Assembly: GCF_037042905.1 (NCBI RefSeq)
Contig: NC_087254.1
Coordinates: 22,866,603 to 22,930,602 of the forward strand
Direction of reading: 5' to 3'
DNA length: 64,000 bases
Source: Lytechinus pictus
Taxonomy: Eukaryota > Echinodermata > Echinoidea > Temnopleuroida > Toxopneustidae
Shown here in pieces: positions 1 to 10,400 of the stretch. The notes beneath the pieces are model-generated. The model saw only the letters and a list, made by a program, of their open reading frames with translations, searched no databases and was not told the origin of the DNA. Both the position numbers and the translations under genes were made by a program. Within the stretch, counting starts at the first letter, position 1, and every line of letters begins with the position of its first letter.

Positions 1-171
1 AGCTTATAATGAGTGCCTAGTTGTAAGATCATATTTATAATTTGATGCTGATAGATAGAGATAGATTGCGTGCACAGCAGTTCTAAGACAAGAAAATATA
101 TGCATATCCATACCGTTTATTACCATATTTTGCATAAGTTTAAGACCACCGGAATTTCTTTTAGTATAGTA

Positions 172-318
172 CAGGGACGCGGAACGGTTTTGAAAGTGGG
201 GGGAGGGGGGGGGGCTGCCCATGCAAAAAAATCACAATCAGATGGTAATTTTACGTTTTGTATACGGTTTTGGGAAAAAAAAGTGTGTGCCCCCCTCCCG
301 TTAATTCCGCGGCCCCTG
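172..318. mobile_element. MITE family A, copy 1 (CAGGG...CCCTG ends, G-rich)
   Basis: Starts CAGGGACGCGGAACGG and ends CCGCGGCCCCTG, imperfect terminal inverted repeats around a poly-G/poly-C-flanked core. A second copy lies at 57014-57155. The ends resemble hAT termini, but I see no clean target-site duplication. Confidence 0.55.
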
Positions 319-689
319 TAGTACATGTAATAACTGTAACAGTTTCAATAAAACTGTCCTAATAACATTTGTTGGTGTTAATTTTATTTAAAAGGTTAAA
401 CGGAAATTATAGTTGAAACTTGAAAGCAATTGTAAAATAGCCTGACAAATCCTTTTATTTTCAAAGTATTTTACTTCAAAACGTTTTTTTTTTTCAATAT
501 TACTATTTTTACAGAATGCTACAATTATATTCATGGTCTATACACACAAATTTTCAGGTGATCTAAAAATTTGGCAAATGATGTTTATATATCACATATT
601 GTGCTCTTTGCCACTTCTGCATTCGAATCCTTCGCAATTGTTAACGTTCCTCGTTACCTTTAAAGTTAAGTACTAAAATGCAATATCAA

Positions 690-815
690 TTAGAGAGAAA
701 GAGAGGGGAGGGATGAGAGGGAAAGAGAGAGGGAGAGAGAGAGGGGGGGAGGGGAGGGGAGGAGTTAGGAAAGACAGATAGTATAAGAGGGAGTGTGAGA
801 AGTGAGAGAGGGGAG
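690..815. repeat. GA-rich purine tract
   Basis: Nearly uninterrupted purines (GAGAGGGGAG type) on the plus strand, downstream of TRAF6-like exon 6 in its intron. Confidence 0.7.
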
Positions 816-853
816 TGAAATGACAAGACACCGGAAGACTGTAGAAATTGTAC

Positions 854-940
854 CTGTGCATGACATCCCATTGCGCCAAATTTGCAAGGAACCATAGATT
901 TAGGACAGTCGCCATCTTTGTGATCCGTGTGCTTCGGCAT
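854..940 (-). CDS. traf6: TRAF6-like coding exon 6 (last TRAF zinc finger in window)
   Basis: 87 nt, phase 0 at both ends, acceptor TTCCACAG, donor GTACAA. Encodes [13 protein letters not shown]...[13 protein letters not shown], the counterpart of the TRAF6 finger that precedes the coiled coil. Confidence 0.86.
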
Positions 941-3900
941 CTGTGGAACAAAGTGATACCATAAGATATAAGGTCAAGGAAATCTCACTTTCATTTTTAC
1001 ATTTGAGTTAAGATCTTTAAGGAGTTAAACAGTTGTTAATCAAGTTCTTGGTATCTTTTACTATATGTATTATTTGTATTTTATAATCAGATGTTGAAAT
1101 AAATTTGAAGTGAAATTGAATTGATACAAAAAATGATTAAAATATGAAAATTGAACACTTTTTTTCAGGTCTCGCACCAGTCTGTATTCTGGCGCAACCC
1201 ATAATGACTTGTTAAAGAGTTCTCATAAATTTGAGGGGGGGAATCATTTCGTTCATTCGCAAACCCTACAATAGATGTTTTGGTATTTATAAATTTTGTT
1301 TTCATTAGTTATCTCAATAAATAGACCATGGTATGATAAATCGAATTTGAGATTCTTCAAAGCCATTCCTTTTAATTGCATGTAAAGAACATAATAACAA
1401 CCTCGCTTAAAAAGGGACAGCCAATGCATGCGGGAGCGGATACTGTTGTTTTGTATGGGGGATAAATGTTTGGCAATAATTCAAGAATGTAATATACTCA
1501 CATCCTCTCTTATGATGTTGGCCTTCCCACACAAGGGACAATCTATGGCATATCTTGGACATAACAGCTGTTGATGTTGCTGAGAGAAATTCGAAAGGAA
1601 ATAAAAAAAGCTTCATCATCATAAAACCAGGGGATGGGTATACACGGTATAAACTACGGAGTTAAAAACAACGGTTGGTGTTGTGAGATGATCGCATCCT
1701 CAGGTGTTAGTAAAAATACACCATATAGAGTTTAAATATAGCACCAATTAGTCTTGATTTAATAAAACTGAGTTGTGACAACGCACGTGGATGCATTGAA
1801 AAACAACCCACCATGAATTCAAATAATTTCATAATTCAATGAATTAAAATGATTTCTTTTAAAAGTTGCCGATTATCGACTCGCTCGATCATTTTGCTCG
1901 CTCGTTGGTTTTCTAAAACAATGTGCCAATGATGATGATGATGATGATGGTGTTGGTGGTGGTGGTGGGGGGTGATGATGATGATGACGGCGATGACGAT
2001 GATGGTAATGATGATGATGATGATGAAGATGATGATAATGGTGATGATGATGATGACGATGATGAAGATTATTAACAACATATGTGAATAATATGCCCGA
2101 AGTAGATATTTTTGAAATGCTTACACTGAGTGATTTGAATGCCACGCTTTGCTGGCAGAATGTACATTCTACCAATCTTGAAGGACAGTTCATCTTATGC
2201 TCCTCTGTCTCCTTTCTCTTATGATGTGTGAGGCATCCATTGGAACATGGTATCATCGCATGGGGACAATCACGGATGTGCTCCTGAATCATTAAATATA
2301 CATCAAACAATTTTATTTGTGATGAAACTCAATTTAATTTGAAAGGGCAAATTCAATCGGACAGTCATCTGGCAATTCTTTACGGGGTAGCCACATCAGT
2401 CGTTTGTACATCAACCATCCAGATCCAGAAATTAAAAACGAGGATCCATGTCAACTAAAGTGTCTACCAGACACTTCATGAAATAAGTATATATTCACTT
2501 CTCGTACTTGTTCGTTCTTCATCATTACCCTTCATCCCTAAAGTAAGCAGTGTGTTGCATGCAATCAGAAGTAAAGCACACACAATTACACGAACGAATT
2601 AAATAAAAGGAAAGAAATAAAAAGACGTTGATTTTATGTAACTAAAATTGTCAATATTTGCAATTTTGAAATAAAACCCCAAACTAACCTCCAATAATCG
2701 AAGTTCTCCTTTCCATTCACAGTCTACATTAGCGCAGAGTACTATCAATGATAACACCTCTCTCTTCATTGCAATATCTTCAAACACCTGAAGAATTAAA
2801 TTTAAAAAAAACTAGGGGATAATGATAATATTTTTGGCACTGGATACGTTGGCTATAACTTTCTTTTATAATACATGAGTTAAGAAACTTTGAGGGTGGA
2901 AATTTATAATGTCTTGCTAGCTAGTAGATGGATTCGAACATCGGACCTCAGACCACAGCACAGGACATGTTCACTGTAATCCACAGATGACCTTGGATGG
3001 GATTTTACGAGTGCACTCATCAATTTTTTGTCTCACCTGCATAGCAGAGTGAGACTATAGGCGCCGCTTTTCCGACGGCGACGGCGGCGGCGGCGACGGC
3101 GACGGCGGCGTCAACACCAAATCTTAACCTGAGGTTAAGTTTTTGAAATGACAGCATAACTTAGAAAGTATATGGACCTAGTTCATGAAACTTGGCCATA
3201 AGGTTAATCAAGTATTACTGAACATCCTGCCTGAGTTTCATGTCACATGACCAAGGTCAAAGGTCATTTAGGGTCAATGAACTTAGACCATGTTGGGGGA
3301 ATCAACATCAAAATCTTAACCTAAGGTTAAGTTTTTGAAATGTCACCATAAATTAGAAAATATATGGACCTAGTTCATGAAACTTATACATAAGGTTAAT
3401 CAAGTATCACTGAACATCCTGCATGAGTTTCACGACACATGACCAAGGTCAAAGGTCATTTAGGGTCAATGAACTTTGGCCGAATTGGGGGTATCTGTTG
3501 AATTACCATCATAACTTTGAAAGTTTATGGATCTGATTCATGAAACTTGGACATAATAGTAATCAAGTATTACTGAACATCCTGTGCAAGTTTCAGGTCA
3601 CATGATCAAGGTCAAAGGTCATTTAGGGTCAATGAACTTTGGCCAAATTGGGGTATTTGTTGAATTACAGCCATAAATTTGAAAGTGTGTTGGTCTAGTT
3701 CATAAAACTTGGACATAAGAGTAATCAAGTATCACTGAACATCCTGTGCGAGTTTCAGGTCACATGATCAAGGTCAAAGGTCATGTAAGGTCAAAGAACT
3801 TTGGCCACGTTGGGGGTATTTGTTGAATTGCCATCATATCTCTATAAGTGTATTGGTCTAATTCATAAAACGTGGAAATACGAGTAACCAAGTATCACTG

Positions 3901-5591
3901 AACATCTTGTGCGAGTTATAGTAGTTTTCAAAATCAGCACTGCTGCTATATTGAATCGCGTGATGCAGGTGAGACGGCCAGAGGCATTCCACTTGTTATA
4001 CTTTGATAACCGTTTCTTAGTATAAAAGGTGAATAAGAACTGTAGGGCGGTGCCCTTCCCACCAGGATTTATCATTCTTTTGCGGAGGATATGGTAAGGG
4101 TTGTAATGGACCATGGCCACATGCATCGGAAGGGGGGGGGGGGTTGCAGGGGGAAGTTGCTCCACAAAAAGTTTGAAAACAAAATAAACAAAATTGCACA
4201 CGAAATCCTTTAATTTCACTTTAGGAAGAGCAAAAGCACCCTAACGACAAGCTCGGTCGCTTTGCTATTTCGCTTTTGAGTTCTTCAGATATTTTCACAT
4301 GTCTTGTTCCCCCGAAAAAAATTATGCGTTCGACCATGTGCATGATTTGATTTATTAACATGAATATGAAAAAATGTTCTTAAGATCCTAAATTAACAAG
4401 GACAGAAATGGTAATAAAGTGACTGGAATCAGGAGGAGGAGGAGGGGAGGAGGAGGGGAGGAGGAGGGGAGGAGGAGGAGGAGGAGGAGAAGAAGAAGAA
4501 TAAGAAGAAGGAGGAGGAGGAGGTAGAAGAATGAGAAGGAAAAAGAAGAAGAAGAAGAAGAAGAAGGAAGAAGAAGAAGAAGAAGAAGAAGAAGAAAAAG
4601 AAAAAGAAGAAGCTAGAAGAAGGAGGAGGAGGAGAAGGAGGAGGAAGAAGAAGGAAGAAGGAGGAGGAGAAGTAAATTGGGAAATGAGGAAGAAGAAGAA
4701 AATGAAGAAGAAGATGATGAAGAAGAAGATGATGAATGAGAAGGTGACGAAGGGGGTTGAGGATGAGAAGCTATAATGCGACGAGGAGGAGGAGAAAGGG
4801 GGTCGGGGATAAAGACTAAAATATATACTTACTTCACTGCGGACATCAAAGAATAATTTATCCAGAGGGCATTTGGCCACATTCCCCGGTCTAGAAAAAG
4901 TAGAGACCAGTATTAAACTTTTAGAAAATCAAAGAAAAAAAATAACGGTTATGTTCCTTAAGAAACATATATGACTTTTCCCATGACTACGTAAGTTATA
5001 GAGTATCAGTATTCAATGCAATACCCATGCCAGTCGAATGTTCAAAGCATTTTCATAACATCGTTTAATTTCTTACCGGCATTGGTGTCAATACATTTTC
5101 CGAAAGTCGACAATATCTGAGTGGAATTACCCTGTACGAGTTTCTTTTTAAAAGCCCTTTTGTAAGTCTTGAGATAGAATATAATACTTGAAGGGAACTT
5201 CTTACCCACTTGCCAGCGTCAAACACACTTTGCAAAACCTGTGCCCACATTTCGTTTGCAGAGGGTCACGGAGCGCCGACAGACAGACAGGACATACATA
5301 TTTCTTGTCCAGCGGGGATTCGAACTGAGCCTCGTATCCACAAACTGCTGGTGACTCTGAACCGTCCGTGGTCGGGGAGACGGCTGCAGCTACTGCTGTC
5401 GTTGCACCAGTATCGTATGTCTCTTCTGCCCCGACTGCACTTTCTTCTTCCAACGCCATGACTTCTTCTGTTATTGAAAAAGTGTCGGTAGGACCCCGCC
5501 CAAAACCGCCGCCGAATCTTTGATCTCTGCGTTCCCGCCGACTATCGTATCGGTCGAAGAATCCACGATTTTGACGACGAGTCACAGGCAT
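854..5591 (-). CDS. traf6: TRAF6-like RING/TRAF-zinc-finger E3 ubiquitin ligase, 5' part (6 exons, runs off left edge)
   Basis: Spliced minus-strand gene with coding exons 5206-5591, 4833-4890, 2689-2787, 2125-2283, 1502-1579 and 854-940. All introns are GT-AG and the phases join without a break (867 nt, 289 aa so far). A low-complexity N-terminus precedes a C3HC4 RING (CPVCLSAL...CGHRFCKVC...AKCPLDK), a linker ([10 protein letters not shown]) and a run of TRAF-type zinc fingers ([27 protein letters not shown]...GCHAQ). The pre-RING segment and the last finger follow vertebrate TRAF6 closely. In this family the protein makes K63-linked ubiquitin chains downstream of Toll/IL-1R and TNFR-type receptors in the cytosol. 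The coiled coil and the receptor-binding MATH domain are not in the window; I found no further exon in 1-853. Another TRAF is possible, but TRAF6 fits best. Confidence 0.9.
1502..1579 (-). CDS. traf6: TRAF6-like coding exon 5 (TRAF zinc finger)
   Basis: 78 nt, phase 0 at both ends, acceptor TCTCTCAG, donor GTGAGT. Encodes [20 protein letters not shown]; the long ORFs through this region are in other frames. Confidence 0.86.
1921..2070. repeat. GAT/GGT triplet microsatellite
   Basis: Imperfect (GATGAT)n and (GGTGGT)n block in the intron between TRAF6-like exons 4 and 5. Its His-rich and Ile-rich minus-strand ORFs are artefacts of the repeat. Confidence 0.85.
2125..2283 (-). CDS. traf6: TRAF6-like coding exon 4 (TRAF zinc fingers)
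   Basis: 159 nt, phase 0 at both ends, donor GTAAGC. Contains [12 protein letters not shown] and [11 protein letters not shown], typical zf-TRAF spacing. Confidence 0.88.
2689..2787 (-). CDS. traf6: TRAF6-like coding exon 3 (linker and first TRAF zinc finger)
   Basis: 99 nt, phase 0 at both ends. It encodes [19 protein letters not shown], matching the TRAF6 segment AKREILSL followed by the first finger Cys residues. Confidence 0.87.
3030..3975. mobile_element. TIR-bounded repeat with four internal tandem units, each carrying a perfect DR1
   Basis: A 13-bp perfect inverted repeat (GTCTCACCTGCAT at 3030-3042, complement at 3963-3975) encloses a GACGGC-rich start and four degenerate tandem units. 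Each unit holds AGGTCAAAGGTCA (3254-3266, 3446-3458, 3609-3621, 3771-3783), spaced 192, 163 and 162 bp. It lies in TRAF6-like intron 2. I recognise no transposase, so it looks like a non-autonomous foldback or MITE element. Confidence 0.7.
4425..4800. repeat. Polypurine/polypyrimidine tract (GGA/GAA)n
   Basis: About 370 bp of almost pure purine on the plus strand, so pyrimidine in the TRAF6-like transcript, starting some 30 nt after the exon 2 donor. Ser/Phe- and Lys/Glu-rich ORFs here are repeat translation. Confidence 0.9.
4833..4890 (-). CDS. traf6: TRAF6-like coding exon 2 (RING end)
   Basis: 58-nt exon between acceptor TTTCTAG and donor GTAAGT. It completes the split Gly codon and supplies AKCPLDK, the last Cys pair region of the RING. 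Confidence 0.85.
5206..5591 (-). CDS. traf6: TRAF6-like coding exon 1 (start and RING first half)
   Basis: ATG at 5591. It encodes an Arg/Gly-rich tail, an acidic Ala/Thr-rich linker and the first RING Cys/His pairs. It ends in phase 2 at donor GTAAGA (5205 downward). Confidence 0.88.
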
Positions 5592-6375
5592 TTTGAATTG
5601 GTATTTTTCTTCTCCAGAAGCAATGCAACATCAAACTCTTAGAGCATTTGAAAGATGACGATGAAGTACAAACCACCGAAATACTCGCTTCTCTAGCTCG
5701 TGAACAATTCACTCAATCACCCGGCTCAATCATTTCGGGTTCTTTGAAAAGAGGGAGTAATAGCTAATTCACCATGCTGTTCGAAGGCACCATGCGAGCA
5801 AACTATGTCAGGCATGTGCTTAACTGGATTTTTCTTACAAACTGAAAGACAAAAGATTCATGCCTGACTAGCTACAGGCTCATACCATTTTCAAAGGAAA
5901 TGTGCTTTTGTATCACTGCCATTTGTCGGGTGAATAGGTGCGAATGGGGGGGGGGGGGGGTAGAGTGCATTGCACTGCCACCACGCTATAGGCATTTTTT
6001 GTGTGTCTATCGATTTCTCTGTTCATTCATCAGCATGTTTGGAAGCGTTCGGTAGCATTGGAAGAAATCCGATTGATTGATAACATCGCAATGATTTGTT
6101 AGCACGTAAAAATAAAACAATTGTGGATGCCGCCGGATAGTACAATACCAGTACTATCACCTAATTATCTAACAAAATTATTTAAAACTAAATCCAAAGT
6201 CATACATGTACGAACACATTTTGCATCATTAGTAAAACGACCATCGGCAAGAAATTGAATGTTAGAAATCGATATTTTTTAACTTCTAAAAAGATAAAAT
6301 TGTAAACTCCAGCTGGTAAAAGCCTTGAATTTCCGAGCACCATTTTCTGTAGTCTTGTTTATAGTTATAGAATGA
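5592..6375. other. Upstream region of the TRAF6-like gene, no gene seen
   Basis: Contains the 5' UTR and promoter side of the minus-strand gene and a poly-G run near 5947. I see no coding exon and no clear TATA element. Confidence 0.5.
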
Positions 6376-6931
6376 CTCCGGAACCCGGGGGGGGGGCACT
6401 CGACCAAAAAAGTGGTAGGGGTGTGCCGCGGGCGAGGCAAAAAACGGGGGCCTTGGAGCGGGCTTATTGTAAAAAGGAGGGTCCTCGGAACGGGCTTCGG
6501 AACTACAAATGTTTGTGAAAAGGGGGTCCTCGGAACGGATCTCCGTATCTCTGTGAGTGCGTATGCATCCCTATGGAACGGGCAATCGTGCATGACGCAG
6601 CTAGCGCGGCCTACGCCGGGTGCGCTCGCGCTTAGGCGATGGTCGAAAAGCGCTCTACGGCCGCTTTTCACCAAAATTGTAGCAGATCAATGCGACCGGA
6701 ACGGCGTAACGAAAAATATGCGAAGCTTTGGAGCTGATTTCTTTCTTCTTTTTTCTCGATAAGAAGGAAATGCTATGCCTTGGAGCGGCTTTCTTTGTTC
6801 TTTTTCTCAATAAGACAAAAATGCTATGCCTTGGAACGGAAATTTGAGTGTAAAAATGGGGGTCCCCTCCGCGGCACATACCCACTATGCATTATATACT
6901 GAGTGCCCCCCCCCCCCCCCGGGCTCCGGAA
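6376..6931. mobile_element. hAT-like MITE family B, copy 1, with 8-bp target duplication
   Basis: Element body 6384-6923 starts CCCGGGGGGGG...CACTC and ends GAGTGCCCC...CCCGGG. Flanks 6376-6383 and 6924-6931 are both CTCCGGAA. A near-identical copy sits at 43869-44363. The 8-bp duplication is typical of hAT or P elements; no transposase is encoded. Relative to copy 2 it has an extra duplicated segment around 6776-6830 and lacks about 10 nt near 6680. ORFs inside it are shadows of the repeat. Confidence 0.75.
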
Positions 6932-7169
6932 TTGGATCGCGAGGACAGGCCTGTATAATAATATGTGGCGTGCCATATCGTGAGTTTGTGAGTAATCAAA
7001 CTGCCTTTGCCTGGCGAAACCTTGGCCAGTCAAGTATAAAATGTTTAGAATTATTTATTTTGTGTTTGGTCAAGAGTTTTTGAGATTTGAATTAATCGCA
7101 ATTAAAAGTTATTTGTCGTTTGTTTTGGTAAACAAATGCACGTGTGTATCGCTCAGCTGTTTTGCCAAA

Positions 7170-7343
7170 ATACGTGACGTCAGGGGGAAGCCCAGGTCAT
7201 GTGACTTCATTCACTGGCTGAGGATTTTGACGTCAGAGTGAAGCTGATTGGCTTTGCAAAGAAGAGGTTTTCGCGCGGGCTAAATTCCCATCGTATGTGC
7301 GTACGTGCGGCGTGCACGTACAATAACAGCTAAAGTTATCAAA
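7170..7343 (+). promoter_or_regulatory. Probable unk core promoter/5' UTR with paired CREs, CCAAT and E2F-like sites
   Basis: Perfect palindromic TGACGTCA at 7175-7182 and 7228-7235, inverted CCAAT (ATTGG) at 7246-7250, and TTTCGCGC at 7269-7276, all within 170 bp of the unk ATG at 7344. No TATA box is evident. The CREs would suit CREB/ATF-family input and the E2F-like site growth control; function is inferred. Confidence 0.55.
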
Positions 7344-7417
7344 ATGCCGTCCGAGCAGCAGAAGACTTCGGCTAATCAAGTCGTTTCTGCTCAACCAGAA
7401 AAACCTTTTCACTATAC
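7344..7417 (+). CDS. unk: unk exon 1
   Basis: ATG at 7344 in context AAAATGC. Encodes residues 1-24 including the conserved AQPEKPFHYT; donor GTGAGT. Confidence 0.92.
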
Positions 7418-10400
7418 GTGAGTATACGAATACTGTGATTAATACATTCTGCTTCATTCTATGATTGTTTCAAAATATTTCCATGTTGTCTTCATGATGT
7501 TTTTTCGCTTTACTTTTCAGTTACCTGAAGGAGTTTCGTACACAACAATGCCAGGATTTCTTGCAACACAAGTGTCCAAATCATCGACCTTTTACTTGTT
7601 TTCAATGGCATTTTCTTAATCAACGAAGAAGGAGACCGATACGAAAACGTGATGGAACATTTAATTATAGCCCGGATATATATTGCTCCAAGTATGACGA
7701 AACTTCAGGCCTTTGTGAAGACAGAGATGAGTGAGTATTGCCATTGTTTTTGTCCCGGAGTTGAGAGATAGCTCAGCTGTAGTGCGTTAATGACGCCATG
7801 TTTGTTATTGCCGATACGCAAAAAACTTGTTGACATAATTTGACAGAAATTTGCACTCGAGTAGTTCAAGCGACAAGAAGAAAGCATCGATGTATTGCAT
7901 ACCAACTTATGTTAAATTTACCACAGACTATTTTGATATTGTTAAAATCATGTGTTATTGGGTTAAAACGGCAAAATCTGTCGCTGCTGCAATGTAGTTA
8001 CATCCAAACAATTCACAATGTGCTATTGCAAATGTAGTGGATTCATATTTGGGCGCGCTCCCGCACGTTTAATTGCGTGCCTTGTTTTGTTCGGAGCGTG
8101 ACGGCCGAATGGGACGGGCACGGCATGCAATCATCCCAGGCAAGTGATAAGGGTCAGCTCGGCCCGGACCAGTAATCTGTCATGATTGGGGAATTGGGGT
8201 TTCATGTTTCTGAGCAGAACTCCATCCAAATCTAACCATTTGATAGTGCAAAAGGTAGTGAACATCTGACTGTGATTTGCAATACTAGGCCCGGCCCTGG
8301 CCCTGCACATGCAGAATGCCCAATTCCAACAACCACCCTAGTATAACGTTAGTGTTTTAAAACAAACAGCACCTGAGCATAGCCAGGTTTGTGTAACTAT
8401 TGGTAATTATGTTTTTCAAATGGATAGCAGCCTTTTAATCAAATGAGAATGTTTATGCCAAATAAATGTATTATTCTTGCTATTTAATTAATTTTGAAGG
8501 GAGATCCAAACAAAATATTTAGAAAAGGAAGTTTAAAAAAATGAATGAAGCAGAAAAAAAAAATATTGTTTGTTGCATGTTTGTGATGTTAAGCCCCCAT
8601 CACACTTATTCCGAATCAAGCAGAATTGGCCTGAATGAAAGGACTATTGTTTGACAACCAGTTGGTCATTTAAATCTACTTTGAACACCGTTCGAAAATA
8701 TTCCTCAAATGTTTTGAACATGACCAAAACCTTCGGGACGGCCAAAAGAAATGACAAAAATATTTCGAATGCACTCAGAATGCAGTCAGGATATTTAGAA
8801 TGCCCCTAGAATGTCCGAGAACGTAGCACGAATTATCAATCTGACTCCATTGCGGTTCATTTTGACTAGTGTATGATGATACACCTGGTCAATTTACTGA
8901 ATTTCAACTCCAGTTTGGTGTGAAGAATTGTGAAGTTCCTCCCAAAAATTTCTAGATTTTTTGAATATTTTTTTCTTTCCAGCTTCTGCTTGATTCCTGC
9001 TGATTCCAAATAAGTGTGATGGGGGCTTTAGATTTTGACAACTTTTCCAAAAAATCATTCAGAATAATGTTTAAATTTTATACAGAAGTATGCTACATCT
9101 ACATGTACATGTAGACCTATAATGATGATTGGTATGTGTTATATTTATTACCAATTGGTACAAGAATGTACTGTGCTTAAACTGTAAAAGCGCTGTTTAA
9201 AAATCAAGCACGTTGTTTAAGCCCATCAATCTTATAATTATTGTTTAAAGTTTTTAAACAACTGTTTAAATTTAAAAAAAAAAGTTTAAATAACTTGTTA
9301 CAGTGACAGGCTTAAACAATGTGCTATATTTTTTTACTGTGTAGGCACTTGAAGAAATACCACAAACTCCTGAAATTAAAGAACACTACAAATGACAAAA
9401 AATGTCCTTTTTCAAACTTATATACATGTAGCATTCCTATTATATATTTTTTTGCTTTACTGTACGATGTAGGTTGGATTATACTAAAATGATTCTAAAG
9501 GCCTGCATTTAGCATTCACCTAATTATCTGACTTGCTTTAAAAGATATTCATACCTGTACATATAATCTGTTTCTGTATTTGCGTTGATAGACTGTTATA
9601 CTCTGAAGTATGGCCAGTGATTGCTTTTGCGTAAAAATGATTGAAGTGTAAAGCCTACTGTAGTAAATTGTACTGGGTGTTGTGGCGTGCGCCTGTAATC
9701 CAAGCTATGTGGAGAAGTTACAAATTGATGCAGAGGTGTGAGCCCTGGTCAAGTCTTTCGGATGGTGACGTTAAAGGTTGGTCCCAGACTCAAAATACAC
9801 ACATACACACACACACTCAAATCCAAAAATGTCATCCATAATGAAACAATTACAGTACATGTGTGTTTACATTCTAAGACCAAAAGCTTCTGTCTCTGTA
9901 GTACTGTACATTGGCTCTTCCGCTGAACTCCTTTGGCTCCACTTACAATGTAAACAAGTGTTTTAAAAATGTATAAAAACTCCTCCAAACAGACAGATTT
10001 CAGCTGTCTCATTCTAAGTATGCATTTTAAGCACTTTCTCTGCAAATTAGTACAAGGTAGTTTGAACTTTTCAGTATAATGTATTGTATACATGTAAATG
10101 TATTTCTATCGAAGAAAATGATATAATCTACAATGCTACATAATGCATATAGAGTTTGTATATACTAGACTAGTGTTATTTAACAGTATCAACGAAGAAG
10201 GAAAGATGTATTGTACATATCTGGTGTGTATATTTGAAAAATCTAAGGGGGGGGGGCAAAGGTGAAAAAAATTTATCCACAGATGGCAAGCAATTCATTG
10301 CTTCAAAAATTACTATTGGTATTTATACCAAATTATTACAAACATTCCAAATCAAATGTATGGGAAAAGAAATCTTGTTGTTCTGAAACTTCTGTGACAA

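Noticed and set aside
1..853. Further TRAF6 exons (coiled coil, MATH) before the left edge
   Set aside because: No segment with the expected HL..H or MATH signatures was found, so they are probably outside the window.
1836..2081. His-rich and Ile-rich minus-strand ORFs
   Set aside because: Translation of a GAT/GGT microsatellite. Only the upstream part (2125-2283) is a real TRAF6 exon.
4380..4880. 166-codon Ser/Phe-rich ORF
   Set aside because: Only its first codons (4833-4880) are TRAF6 exon 2; the rest is the polypyrimidine tract.
6279..6885. Several ORFs of 75-131 codons, repeated at 43841-44346
   Set aside because: They lie in two copies of the same non-coding MITE, with no domain similarity I recognise.
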